Assembly: GCA_910578095.1 (NCBI GenBank)
Contig: CAJTOZ010000013.1
Coordinates: 6,127-70,126 of the forward strand
DNA from: an uncultured Muribaculaceae bacterium
GTDB taxonomy: Bacteria; Bacteroidota; Bacteroidia; Bacteroidales; Muribaculaceae
Reading direction: 5' to 3'
DNA length: 64,000 bases
In this document: piece by piece, positions 7,754-15,115 of the stretch
Numbering within the stretch: position 1 is the stretch's first letter
Layout of the letters: each line of letters begins with the position of its first letter
Made by a program: the position numbers and the translations under genes
The notes under the pieces: model-generated
Databases searched by the model: none
What the model was told of the DNA's origin: nothing
Seen by the model: the letters and a program-made list of their open reading frames with translations, nothing else

Positions 7754-8374
7754 TTACAGGTTGTTAATCACAGCAAGGCTACCCTCCGTCAGGATGATAG
7801 CATTGTTGTTCATGATTGCATACGTGTTGATGTCCGCGGCATTCATGAGACGAGTGTCGGGAACATTTCGAGCAGACAAAGATACAACATTATTTCGTTC
7901 TGCTAAAACGAGGAGCAGCTTTTTGCCGTCCACTTTAAGATTTTTAGCAAAATTTACGAAATTTTTAGTCTTCGGTGCTTCGAAAGTGAAGTCTTCAACC
8001 ACGATGATCTCGTTGGCCTGGCACTTGAGGGTCAGAGCGGAACGACGGGCGAGCTGCTTCACCTTGCGGTTGAGCTTGAAGCGATAGTCGCGGGGACGGG
8101 GACCGAACACACGGCCACCGCCTACGAGTACGGGCGAGTTGATGTCGCCGATACGGCTGCCGCCGCCGCCTTTCTGCTTGTGGAGCTTGCGGGTGGAACC
8201 GCTCACTTCGCTGCGTTCCTTGCTCTTATGTGTGCCCTGGCGCTGATCTGCAAGGTACTGCTTGACATCGAGGTAGATGGCGTGTTCGTTGGCTTCTACT
8301 GCGAACACCTGATCGTTGAGGACTGCCTTGCGGCCGGTGTCCTGTCCTTCTTTATTGTAGATTGCAACTTCCAT
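7754..8374 (-). CDS. rplD: 50S ribosomal protein L4
   Basis: A 206-residue L4 starting at the ATG at 8374 (MEVAIYNKEGQDTGRK). The frame is open four codons further, to 8386, but those codons lie inside the end of rplC and the shorter start matches the family. The tunnel-loop region GTHKSKERSEVSGSTRKLHKQKGGGGSRIGD (positions about 8160-8250) is clear. The C-terminal third (bases about 7865-7975) is unusually A+T rich and contains a promoter-like TATCTTTG at 7877-7884. In E. coli L4 represses the S10 operon; no leader equivalent was identified here. Confidence 0.96.
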   Translation of the reverse strand: MEVAIYNKEGQDTGRKAVLNDQVFAVEANEHAIYLDVKQYLADQRQGTHKSKERSEVSGSTRKLHKQKGGGGSRIGDINSPVLVGGGRVFGPRPRDYRFKLNRKVKQLARRSALTLKCQANEIIVVEDFTFEAPKTKNFVNFAKNLKVDGKKLLLVLAERNNVVSLSARNVPDTRLMNAADINTYAIMNNNAIILTEGSLAVINNL

Positions 8375-8375
8375 T

Positions 8376-8993
8376 TTACTTCTCAATTAAAACGATGGAA
8401 CCTTTGGCGCCGGGGATGGAGCCTTTAATCATGAGGATGTTGTGCTCGGCGATGACCTTTACCACCTGAAGGTTCTGCACGGTCACGCGCTGGTTGCCCA
8501 TCTGGCCGGCCATGCGCATGCCTTTGAACACTTTTGCGGGGTACGAGCAGGCACCGATAGAACCGGGTGCGCGCAGACGGTTGTGCTGGCCGTGTGTGCT
8601 CTGGCCTACGCCGCCGAAACCATGGCGCTTAACAACGCCCTGGAAGCCTTTACCCTTGCTGGTGCCAACGATGTCGACAAAGTCGGCTTCGTTGAACATG
8701 TCAACAGTAAGGGTATCACCGGCTTTATACTCGCCGTCGAAACCTTTGAACTCGGCCAAGTGGCGCTTGGGAGCTACGCCGGCTTTTGCGAAGTGACCGA
8801 GCTCGGGCTTGGTGAGGTGCTTTTCTTTCTGCTCCTCAAAGCCGAGCTGGAGGGCGTTGTAGCCATCCTTTTCGGTGGTCTTCACCTGCGTAACAACACA
8901 CGGGCCTACTTCGATAACAGTGCACGGTACGTTCTTACCGTCGGCACTGAAAACGGATGTCATTCCGATTTTCTTTCCAATTAATCCTGGCAT
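8376..8993 (-). CDS. rplC: 50S ribosomal protein L3
   Basis: A 205-residue L3 starting MPGLIGKKIGMTSVFSADGK. L3 nucleates 50S assembly and its loop reaches the peptidyl-transferase centre. The diagnostic central block KGKGFQGVVKRHGFGG near residues 113-128 and the STHGQHNRLRAPGSIGACSYPAKVFKGMRMAG region (bases about 8500-8610) are intact. It follows S10 with a 61-base spacer. Confidence 0.98.
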   Translation of the reverse strand: MPGLIGKKIGMTSVFSADGKNVPCTVIEVGPCVVTQVKTTEKDGYNALQLGFEEQKEKHLTKPELGHFAKAGVAPKRHLAEFKGFDGEYKAGDTLTVDMFNEADFVDIVGTSKGKGFQGVVKRHGFGGVGQSTHGQHNRLRAPGSIGACSYPAKVFKGMRMAGQMGNQRVTVQNLQVVKVIAEHNILMIKGSIPGAKGSIVLIEK

Positions 8994-9054
8994 TTCTGTG
9001 TTTGTTTAGGAGTGAATATCTTATTTTGTTGGTTGCTTGTATGAAGTCGGGGCA

Positions 9055-9360
9055 TCACACTTTGATCTCTACTTCAACGCCGCTGGGGAGTTCGAGCTTC
9101 ATAAGAGCGTCGACTGTCTTGGCGGTGCTGTTGTAGATGTCGATGAGACGCTTGAACGACGAGAGCTGGAACTGCTCGCGGCTCTTCTTGTTGACGAAGG
9201 TCGAGCGGTTCACGGTGAAGATACGCTTGTGGGTGGGCAGGGGTATGGGGCCGCTGATCACTGCACCGGTAGCTTTCACGGTCTTGACGATCTTCTCGGC
9301 GCTCTTGTCGACGAGATTGTGATCGTAAGATTTGAGTTTGATGCGGATTTTCTGACTCAT
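9055..9360 (-). CDS. rpsJ: 30S ribosomal protein S10
   Basis: A 101-residue S10 that starts MSQKIRIKLKSYDHNLVDKS. S10 also pairs with NusB in antitermination complexes. The signature GPIPLPTHKRIFTVNRSTFVNKKSREQF (bases about 9165-9250) is complete. It lies 23 bases downstream of fusA, so here the str and S10 blocks are fused into one unit. Confidence 0.98.
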   Translation of the reverse strand: MSQKIRIKLKSYDHNLVDKSAEKIVKTVKATGAVISGPIPLPTHKRIFTVNRSTFVNKKSREQFQLSSFKRLIDIYNSTAKTVDALMKLELPSGVEVEIKV

Positions 9361-9383
9361 ATTGTTGGTTTATTATTATCGGA

Positions 9384-11510
9384 TTATTTAACGAGGTCAA
9401 CACGGCCCTGGCACTCGGTGAGCACATTGCGGGCAATGCTGCTGCTGACTTCGCTGTAGTGCGAGAAGGTCATGGTGCTGGTGGCACGGCCGGAGGTGAT
9501 GGTGCGGAGGGCAGTCACATAGCCGAACATCTCGGCAAGAGGAGCCTTGGCCTTAACCACACGGGCGCCGCTGCGGCTTGTTTCCATGCCTTCTACCTGA
9601 CCACGACGCTTGTTAAGGTCGGAGATCACGTCGCCCATGGATTCCTCGGGGGTAACCACTTCGATTTTCATGATGGGCTCAAGCAGCACGGGACCGGCCT
9701 TTTCGCTGGCCTTCTTGAATGCCTGGATAGCGCAGAGCTCGAACGAGAGCTGATCGGAGTCAACGGGGTGGAACGAGCCATCGATGACAGTCACCTTCAG
9801 AGTTTCCACAGGGAAGCCGGCGAGCACACCGTTCTTCATGGCTGTCACGAAGCCTTTCTGAATGCTGGGGATAAATTCCTTGGGAATGTTACCGCCCTTG
9901 ACTTCGTCGACAAACTGCAGACCTCCTTCGAAGCCTTCGTCGGCGGGTTCAACGCGAACGATGATGTCAGCGAACTTACCACGACCACCGGTCTGCTTCT
10001 TGAACACTTCGCGAAGCTCGACGGGCTTGGTGAGGGCTTCCTTATAGGTAACCTGGGGACGACCCTGGTTGCACTCTACCTTGAATTCACGACGCAGACG
10101 GTCGATGATGATATCGAGGTGGAGCTCACCCATACCGCTGATGACGGTCTGGCCGGTCTCCTCGTTGGTAGCCACACGGAAGGTGGGGTCTTCTTCGGCC
10201 AGCTTCTGCAGACCTACACCGAGCTTGTCAAGGTCCTTCTGGGTCTTGGGCTCTACGGCGATACCGATCACGGGATCGGGGAAGTCCATAGCTTCGAGCA
10301 CGATGGGTGCATCTTCAGCGCAGAGAGTGTCGCCGGTGCGGATATCCTTGAAACCTACGCCTGCGCCGATATCGCCGCAACCGATCATTTCTTTGGGGTT
10401 CTGCTTGTTGGAGTGCATCTGGAAAAGACGCGAGATGCGCTCTTTCTTGCCGGAACGCGAGTTGAGCACGTAGCTGCCGGCATTGATGTCGCCGGAGTAC
10501 ACACGGAAGAAGCACAGACGGCCCACATAGGGGTCGGTTGCGATCTTGAACGCGAGAGCACACATGGGAGCGTCGCTGCTGGGTTCGCGGGTCAGCACTT
10601 CGTCAGGGTTGCCAACGGCGTGACCTTCCACCGCACCGGCATCCATGGGGCTGGGCAGGTATGCGCACACATTGTCGAGGAGGCACTGCACGCCCTTGTT
10701 CTTAAAGGAAGAACCGAGGGTCATGGGCACAATCTCCATAGCGAGCGTACCCTTGCGGAGAGCCTTCTTGACTTCCTCCTCGGTGATGGTGGAGGGGTCG
10801 TCGAAATATTTCGCCATGAGATCGTCGTCGAATTCGGCGATTTTCTCAAGCATTTTGTCGCGCCATTCTTCAGCCTCTTCAACGAGGTTGGCGGGGATTT
10901 CCTCGATGGTGTAGTCGGCACCCATGCTTTCGTCGTGCCAGAAGATAGCCTTCATGCGCACGAGGTCCACAACGCCCTTGAAGGTCTCTTCAGCGCCGAT
11001 GGGGATCTGGATGGGGCAGGGGTTGGCACCGAGCACATCTTTGAGCTGACGCACCACCTCGAAGAAGTTGGCACCGCTACGGTCCATCTTGTTGACGTAA
11101 CCGATACGGGGCACGTTATATTTGTCGGCCTGACGCCACACGGTCTCAGACTGGGGCTCAACGCCGCCAACTGCGCAGAACGTAGCCACGGCACCATCGA
11201 GCACACGGAGCGAGCGCTCCACTTCGACTGTAAAGTCGACGTGTCCCGGAGTGTCAATCAGGTTGATTTTGTATTTTTCGCCGTTGTAGTTCCAGAAAGC
11301 TGTGGTAGCGGCGGAAGTGATAGTGATACCGCGCTCCTGCTCCTGTTCCATCCAGTCCATGGTGGCGGCACCATCGTGCACCTCACCGATTTTGTGTGTC
11401 AGACCGGTATAGAAAAGAATACGTTCGGACGTAGTGGTCTTACCGGCATCGATGTGGGCCATGATACCGATATTGCGGGTAAATTTGAGCTGTTCGTCTG
11501 ATTTAGCCAT
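9384..11510 (-). CDS. fusA: Translation elongation factor G
   Basis: A 708-residue EF-G, the GTPase that drives ribosomal translocation. The G1 loop AHIDAGKTTTSE (about residues 18-29), G3 DTPGHVD and G4 NKMD are intact, followed by domain II, domain IV (around the KGGNIPKEFIPS segment) and domain V (MKIEVVTPEESMGDVISDLN). Length is close to the usual 700. It lies between rpsG and rpsJ without tuf next to it, the arrangement known from Bacteroidota. A long open frame on the opposite strand is a codon-bias shadow. Confidence 0.98.
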   Translation of the reverse strand: MAKSDEQLKFTRNIGIMAHIDAGKTTTSERILFYTGLTHKIGEVHDGAATMDWMEQEQERGITITSAATTAFWNYNGEKYKINLIDTPGHVDFTVEVERSLRVLDGAVATFCAVGGVEPQSETVWRQADKYNVPRIGYVNKMDRSGANFFEVVRQLKDVLGANPCPIQIPIGAEETFKGVVDLVRMKAIFWHDESMGADYTIEEIPANLVEEAEEWRDKMLEKIAEFDDDLMAKYFDDPSTITEEEVKKALRKGTLAMEIVPMTLGSSFKNKGVQCLLDNVCAYLPSPMDAGAVEGHAVGNPDEVLTREPSSDAPMCALAFKIATDPYVGRLCFFRVYSGDINAGSYVLNSRSGKKERISRLFQMHSNKQNPKEMIGCGDIGAGVGFKDIRTGDTLCAEDAPIVLEAMDFPDPVIGIAVEPKTQKDLDKLGVGLQKLAEEDPTFRVATNEETGQTVISGMGELHLDIIIDRLRREFKVECNQGRPQVTYKEALTKPVELREVFKKQTGGRGKFADIIVRVEPADEGFEGGLQFVDEVKGGNIPKEFIPSIQKGFVTAMKNGVLAGFPVETLKVTVIDGSFHPVDSDQLSFELCAIQAFKKASEKAGPVLLEPIMKIEVVTPEESMGDVISDLNKRRGQVEGMETSRSGARVVKAKAPLAEMFGYVTALRTITSGRATSTMTFSHYSEVSSSIARNVLTECQGRVDLVK

Positions 11511-11540
11511 TTTGCGTTAGGATTTACAGTCAATGAAACA

Positions 11541-12017
11541 TTAGAAGCGGAAGTGTGCGAACGCGCGGTTTGCTTCTGCCATTTTGTGCATATCCTCCTT
11601 GCGCTTGAATGCGCCGCCCTGCTCGTTGAAAGCGTCTACGATTTCGGCAGCCAGCTTGTCGGCCATGGTCTTGCCGCCACGCTTGCGGGCGTAGAGGATG
11701 AGGTTTTTCATTGAGATAGATTCCTTGCGGTCGGGACGGATTTCAGTAGGCACCTGGAAGGTGGCGCCGCCCACACGGCGACTTTTCACCTCCACCTGGG
11801 GAGTTACGTTCTCAAGGGCCTTTTTCCAGATTTCGAGGGCAGTCATTTCCTCGTTGGGAAGCTTCGACTTAACATTGTCGAGAGCGGTGTAGAAGATGTC
11901 AAATGCGGTGTTCTTCTTACCATCGTACATGAGGTGGTTCACAAATTTAGCCACACGTACATCGCCGAACACGGGATCGGGAAGGATTTGACGCTTCTTA
12001 GGCTTAGCCTTTCTCAT
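11541..12017 (-). CDS. rpsG: 30S ribosomal protein S7
   Basis: A 158-residue S7, the head-assembly initiator at the mRNA exit. It begins MRKAKPKKRQILPDPVFGDV and includes the family signature DPVFGDVRVAKFVNHLMYDGKK region and the beta-ribbon VEVKSRRVGGATFQVP. The C-terminal KMAEANRAFAHFRF is conserved. It is preceded by a 184-base spacer after rpsL, where an S7 autoregulatory site lies in E. coli; that function is only inferred here. Confidence 0.97.
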   Translation of the reverse strand: MRKAKPKKRQILPDPVFGDVRVAKFVNHLMYDGKKNTAFDIFYTALDNVKSKLPNEEMTALEIWKKALENVTPQVEVKSRRVGGATFQVPTEIRPDRKESISMKNLILYARKRGGKTMADKLAAEIVDAFNEQGGAFKRKEDMHKMAEANRAFAHFRF

Positions 12018-12201
12018 TTTTGGTCAGTGTGTTGTGTTTTCAGATTGCTTGGTTGTGCTTCACTCTTGCTTCAGCCGTCGCGTCCTCCGACGCAGGCTTA
12101 CTCAACCGGGCAGCTTTCAAGAATCAAAAAACGAGTTTAAATGTGTTTAATTAAATCTCGCGGTGCGTTTAGATTACTTCACTCGATTACTCGGAACCGA
12201 A

Positions 12202-12591
12202 TTACTTCTTGGCTGCACCTGCCTTGGGACGCTTGGCGCCATACTTGCTTCGACGCTGCGTGCGGTCCTTAACACCGGAGGTATCAAGAGTGCCGCGAAC
12301 GATGTGGTAGCGAACGCCGGGAAGGTCCTTCACACGACCACCGCGAACCAGCACAATGCTGTGTTCCTGAAGGTTGTGACCTTCGCCGGGGATGTAGGAG
12401 TTCACTTCTTTGCCGTTGGTGAGGCGCACACGAGCCACCTTACGCATTGCCGAGTTAGGCTTTTTGGGGGTGGTGGTGTACACACGCACGCACACGCCAC
12501 GACGCTGGGGGCAGCTGTCGAGAGCGGGGCTTTTGCTCTTGTCCACGAGCGCCACGCGACCCTTACGTACTAATTGCTGAATAGTAGGCAT
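12202..12591 (-). CDS. rpsL: 30S ribosomal protein S12
   Basis: A 129-residue S12 that monitors codon-anticodon pairing at the decoding centre. It starts MPTIQQLVRKGRVALVDKSK, contains the TTPKKPNSAMRKVARVRL block (about residues 40-57) with the lysine altered in streptomycin-resistant mutants, and the second key block GEGHNLQEHSIVLVRGGRVKDLPGVRYH (bases about 12300-12390). It is the first gene of the cluster; a strong promoter lies about 145 bases upstream. Confidence 0.98.
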   Translation of the reverse strand: MPTIQQLVRKGRVALVDKSKSPALDSCPQRRGVCVRVYTTTPKKPNSAMRKVARVRLTNGKEVNSYIPGEGHNLQEHSIVLVRGGRVKDLPGVRYHIVRGTLDTSGVKDRTQRRSKYGAKRPKAGAAKK

Positions 12592-12735
12592 CTTAGTTGT
12601 TTGGTTTAACTTTGGTTTATTTCTATCTTTTTCTAAATTCTTTTTCGACTCAACATGCGCACCGCACGCCCCGTATCGCCGTAACTGTCACGCAGTTAGC
12701 AATACACGAAGCGCAGATACGCCATAAAATCGACG

Positions 12736-12767
12736 CAAAATTACGAATTAATCCGCTATTTTCCAAA
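12736..12767 (-). promoter_or_regulatory. Promoter of the ribosomal cluster (rpsL)
   Basis: On the minus strand a TTTG at 12767-12764, a 20-base spacer and TAATTTTG at 12743-12736 match the Bacteroidota consensus. Transcription should start near 12730, giving a leader of about 138 bases before rpsL. It is the only full promoter seen upstream of the ribosomal genes. Confidence 0.8.
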
Positions 12768-12800
12768 TATTTCCGCAAAATCTTTTCCAAATATTTCCGC
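12759..12800. repeat. Two 18-base direct repeats over the rpsL promoter
   Basis: TTTTCCAAATATTTCCGC occurs at 12759-12776 and again, identically, at 12783-12800, a period of 24 bases. The first copy contains the TTTG element of the rpsL promoter (minus strand) and the second lies just upstream. It may bind a regulator or be an UP-like A+T element; this is inference. Confidence 0.75.
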
Positions 12801-12833
12801 CGACCCCGTGCCCCAATTCCGCGCCAAATTTTG

Positions 12834-12841
12834 TATCTTTG
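12834..12841 (+). promoter_or_regulatory. -7 element of the PH-like protein gene
   Basis: TATCTTTG fits the Bacteroidota -7 element. No good TTTG is seen at the right distance. It would start transcription near 12846, which rules out the more upstream in-frame ATG at 12808 and supports the start at 12901. Confidence 0.6.
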
Positions 12842-12900
12842 CAAATGACATATTCACACGCGCGCCCGCACCAGAGCGCCCGCTGAAAATTACGACACCG

Positions 12901-13329
12901 ATGAGAAAGCGCACATACAACTCCAAGATCGGCTGGTGGGTTCCGGCCGTAGTCGTCCTGTCAATCGCATGCTGCTACATAGGCCCATTGTTCACCGGCG
13001 ACTTCACTACCGGAACCATCCTGTGCGCCATCACCCTAATCATTGAAATCCCGGTCTTCTCAGGGATCAAATACAAAATAAGCGGTAGCGGATTGTGGGT
13101 GCGGAACCTTTATCGCTGGCGCCGATACCCCATCGACAAAATAGCCGTAGTGAAAAAGACACACAGCGTACTGAACGCGGCCGCTCTGTCATTCGACCGC
13201 GTTTCAATAACATTTACCGACCGATCTATACTCAAAAGCTACATGCCGCTCGAAATTTCACCCGCAGAACGCGATGAATTCATAGCCCATCTCAAAGAAA
13301 TAAACCCACTCATCAAAGTCAGCCATTAG
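12901..13329 (+). CDS. PH-domain-like membrane protein
   Basis: A 142-residue protein, start ATG at 12901 chosen because the promoter element lies downstream of the alternative ATG at 12808. Two hydrophobic segments (about residues 11-28 and 34-50, WWVPAVVVLSIACCYIG and ILCAITLIIEIPVF) are followed by a domain with the pattern of bacterial PH-like domains: YKISGSGLWVRN, then YPIDKIAVVKK, then a C-terminal helix (ERDEFIAHLKEINP). Such small two-TM plus PH proteins are common and of unknown role in Bacteroidales. It is transcribed divergently from rpsL. No specific function can be given. Confidence 0.7.
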   Translation: MRKRTYNSKIGWWVPAVVVLSIACCYIGPLFTGDFTTGTILCAITLIIEIPVFSGIKYKISGSGLWVRNLYRWRRYPIDKIAVVKKTHSVLNAAALSFDRVSITFTDRSILKSYMPLEISPAERDEFIAHLKEINPLIKVSH

Positions 13330-13431
13330 GCCGCACGAGTCAATAATAGTTCTCGTTTCGGACAAAATGCTGCCCTATCGGGAATCAAATTCAAAAAAAA
13401 CGCATTTTTATTCATTTTTTTGGCTCAAAAA

Positions 13432-13462
13432 TTTGTCAGTTCAAAAAAAGGTAGTAACTTTG
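13432..13462 (+). promoter_or_regulatory. Promoter of the tRNA-Val pair
   Basis: TTTG at 13432-13435, a 19-base spacer and TAACTTTG at 13455-13462 form a perfect Bacteroidota promoter. The first tRNA starts 19 bases after it. Confidence 0.85.
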
Positions 13463-13481
13463 CAACGCTTTCGGCGATAAC

Positions 13482-13556
13482 GGGCGCTTAGCTCAGCTGG
13501 TTCAGAGCGTCTGCCTTACAAGCAGAGGGTCGGGGGTTCGAATCCCTCAGCGCCCA
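13482..13556 (+). tRNA. tRNA-Val (anticodon TAC), copy 1
   Basis: A complete cloverleaf: acceptor GGGCGCT, D-arm GCTC...GAGC, anticodon stem TCTGC/GCAGA with loop CTTACAA (anticodon TAC, reading GTA and other Val codons), T-arm with TTCGAAT. The discriminator A at 13556 is followed by an encoded CCA (13557-13559), unlike copy 2. Both copies are identical over 75 bases and are co-transcribed. Confidence 0.97.
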
Positions 13557-13604
13557 CCAACAACAACCGCCATCGCACGAAAGCACGTTGAAAAGCGTTT
13601 CAAC

Positions 13605-13679
13605 GGGCGCTTAGCTCAGCTGGTTCAGAGCGTCTGCCTTACAAGCAGAGGGTCGGGGGTTCGAATCCCTCAGCGCCCA
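13605..13679 (+). tRNA. tRNA-Val (anticodon TAC), copy 2
   Basis: Identical in sequence to copy 1 and 48 bases after it. Here the discriminator A is followed by CTCC, so the 3' CCA must be added by tRNA nucleotidyltransferase. A terminator follows within 30 bases. Confidence 0.97.
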
Positions 13680-13707
13680 CTCCATAATTTACTGCAATAT
13701 ATATTCC

Positions 13708-13738
13708 GTCTTGGCTTGAGAAAGCCGAGACTTTTTTT
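13708..13738 (+). terminator. Intrinsic terminator of the tRNA-Val unit
   Basis: A 10-bp stem (GTCTTGGCTT / AAGCCGAGAC, one G-T pair) with a GAGA loop is followed by seven T residues at 13732-13738. Confidence 0.88.
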
Positions 13739-13844
13739 ATGCCTCCGCGCAAGCCATCCTCAACCCTTCCGCGCACTTCCGCGTTATTACTACACAACAG
13801 CCCGAAAGGGCCGGTAAAATTTTAACTCTAAAAATATACCCATC

Positions 13845-14138
13845 ATGGAAGTACGCATCCAGGGCATCCATTTCGATGTTACCCGCCAACTCACCGACTT
13901 CATCAATAAAAAAGCCGACAAGCTCGGCCGGCGCTACGAATCCATAAGCTACGCCGACTTCAACCTTACCGTGCTCAAGCCCGAAACCGCCATGAACAAG
14001 CAAGCCGTGGCAAAAATCATAGTCCCCCACTTCGGCGAACTGGTAGCAAAAAAAGTGGCCGACAGCTTCGAAGAAGCCGTCGACCTTGCGTTAGCCGCCA
14101 TTGAAAGCCAGCTTGAAAAGGAAAAGAACAAAAAGTAG
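13845..14138 (+). CDS. hpf: Ribosome hibernation promoting factor, short form
   Basis: A 97-residue HPF/RaiA protein, which binds the 30S decoding region in stationary phase and inactivates ribosomes. The start MEVRIQGIHFDVTRQLTDFINKKADKL shows the conserved DVTxxLxxYIxxKxxKL-type helix, and ADFNLTVLKPETAMNKQAVAKIIV fits the beta sheet. The C-terminus ends soon after one helix, so it lacks the dimerisation domain of long HPF. It lies just after the tRNA terminator. The GldB-like gene converges on it with four bases between the stop codons. Confidence 0.9.
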   Translation: MEVRIQGIHFDVTRQLTDFINKKADKLGRRYESISYADFNLTVLKPETAMNKQAVAKIIVPHFGELVAKKVADSFEEAVDLALAAIESQLEKEKNKK

Positions 14139-14142
14139 AAAC

Positions 14143-15096
14143 CTACCGTCCCACGTAGCCTGCCTCGCGCAGCGTAGCGTCCGAATCATAAAACTCAGGC
14201 GAGAGCATCTCCCGGAGTGTCGCATCGGGATGCGCGGCGATATAGGCCCGAACTATCTTATGACCGATAAATCGCCCGGCCCTACCGGGCGAGTTATCGG
14301 TTAAAATAGCAGTAGAGGGAGCCGGCCCTACAAGCCGCTCTGCATCCGACGGGAGAGTGCTGAACAGCAGCCCTTTTCCCACAAGCAGCTCCCACAGTTC
14401 AGTCTCATGCTCTGAAAGGGCCGCATATTCATCCTCGGAATAGCCGAGCGCCGCCGGCCAATCCCCGCCGGCAAGACGGTATTTTGCTTCGGCAAGAGCG
14501 CCCTCATACAGCAGACGCGACAGCACTGTCGATCCATCCCTATGACGATATGGCATAGCAGTGGCGACAAGAGCCTCCGCAATATCGTAAGGGAGCATCC
14601 GCGGTGTCTTTACCCTGCGACGATAACCATCAAGATGACTGTAGCCCGGATAGTCATCGCCAAGATAGTGATTAAGCGCTATCAGCATCACAGTGTCGCA
14701 AAACATTATGCTCTCGGGGCGACCCCACACCACTGCGGCATACCTGCGCCGCGGCAGCTCCAATCCCTCCACGGAGGCCGATGCAAGAATATCGCCGAGC
14801 GCAGACTCTATCTTCCCCAAAGAGGGAAACACGCTGTCCACATCAGGAGTGAACACCTTTACAGCCGGAGAGCGAGACCACTCCGCAAGAGATTCCGCAT
14901 CGGCTCCCCGCCCGAGCACCTTCATGAAAGCGGTCAGCTCGGGAAGCACAGAGCCGGGCACCTCCGCTTCTGCAGAGGAATCACAAAACAGCGAGTAGAC
15001 GGGCGCCACCCGCTGCGTCTCCCCGTCGGGACGGGGAGACGTGCAGGCTATAGCTGCGAGAAGCATCGACACCGCGACGACAACACTCAACCTCAT
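14143..15096 (-). CDS. GldB-like lipoprotein
   Basis: A 317-residue protein with a lipoprotein signal peptide (MRLSVVVAVSMLLAAIAC, lipobox LAAIAC with Cys at 18). Features shared with gliding-motility lipoprotein GldB are the ALNHYLGDDYPGY segment near residues 144-156, the MLPYDIAEALVATAMPY segment, a YEGALAEAKYRL helix and the C-terminal GRAGRFIGHKIVRAYIAAHPDATLREML (bases about 14200-14285). GldB proteins occur in many non-gliding Bacteroidales, with unclear roles. It lies 19 bases downstream of the GH13 gene and probably forms an operon with it. The gene contains a striking palindrome (14264-14300). Family assignment is by motif memory, moderately sure. Confidence 0.65.
   Translation of the reverse strand: MRLSVVVAVSMLLAAIACTSPRPDGETQRVAPVYSLFCDSSAEAEVPGSVLPELTAFMKVLGRGADAESLAEWSRSPAVKVFTPDVDSVFPSLGKIESALGDILASASVEGLELPRRRYAAVVWGRPESIMFCDTVMLIALNHYLGDDYPGYSHLDGYRRRVKTPRMLPYDIAEALVATAMPYRHRDGSTVLSRLLYEGALAEAKYRLAGGDWPAALGYSEDEYAALSEHETELWELLVGKGLLFSTLPSDAERLVGPAPSTAILTDNSPGRAGRFIGHKIVRAYIAAHPDATLREMLSPEFYDSDATLREAGYVGR
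14264..14300. repeat. 37-base nested palindrome inside the GldB-like gene
   Basis: CCGATAA / TTATCGG (7 bp) encloses CGCCCGG / CCGGGCG (7 bp) around a CCCTA loop, with two-base mismatched bulges AT and AG between the stems. It lies 125 bases beyond the convergent hpf stop and could act as an hpf terminator, although the following TTAAAAT is not a clean T tract. Confidence 0.7.
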
Positions 15097-15115
15097 ATAT
15101 TAATAGTATATAGAA

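Noticed and set aside
9459..11501. 680-codon open frame on the plus strand opposite fusA
   Set aside because: It lies entirely antisense to a certain EF-G gene, has no recognisable domain, and reflects the G+C-biased codon use of fusA.
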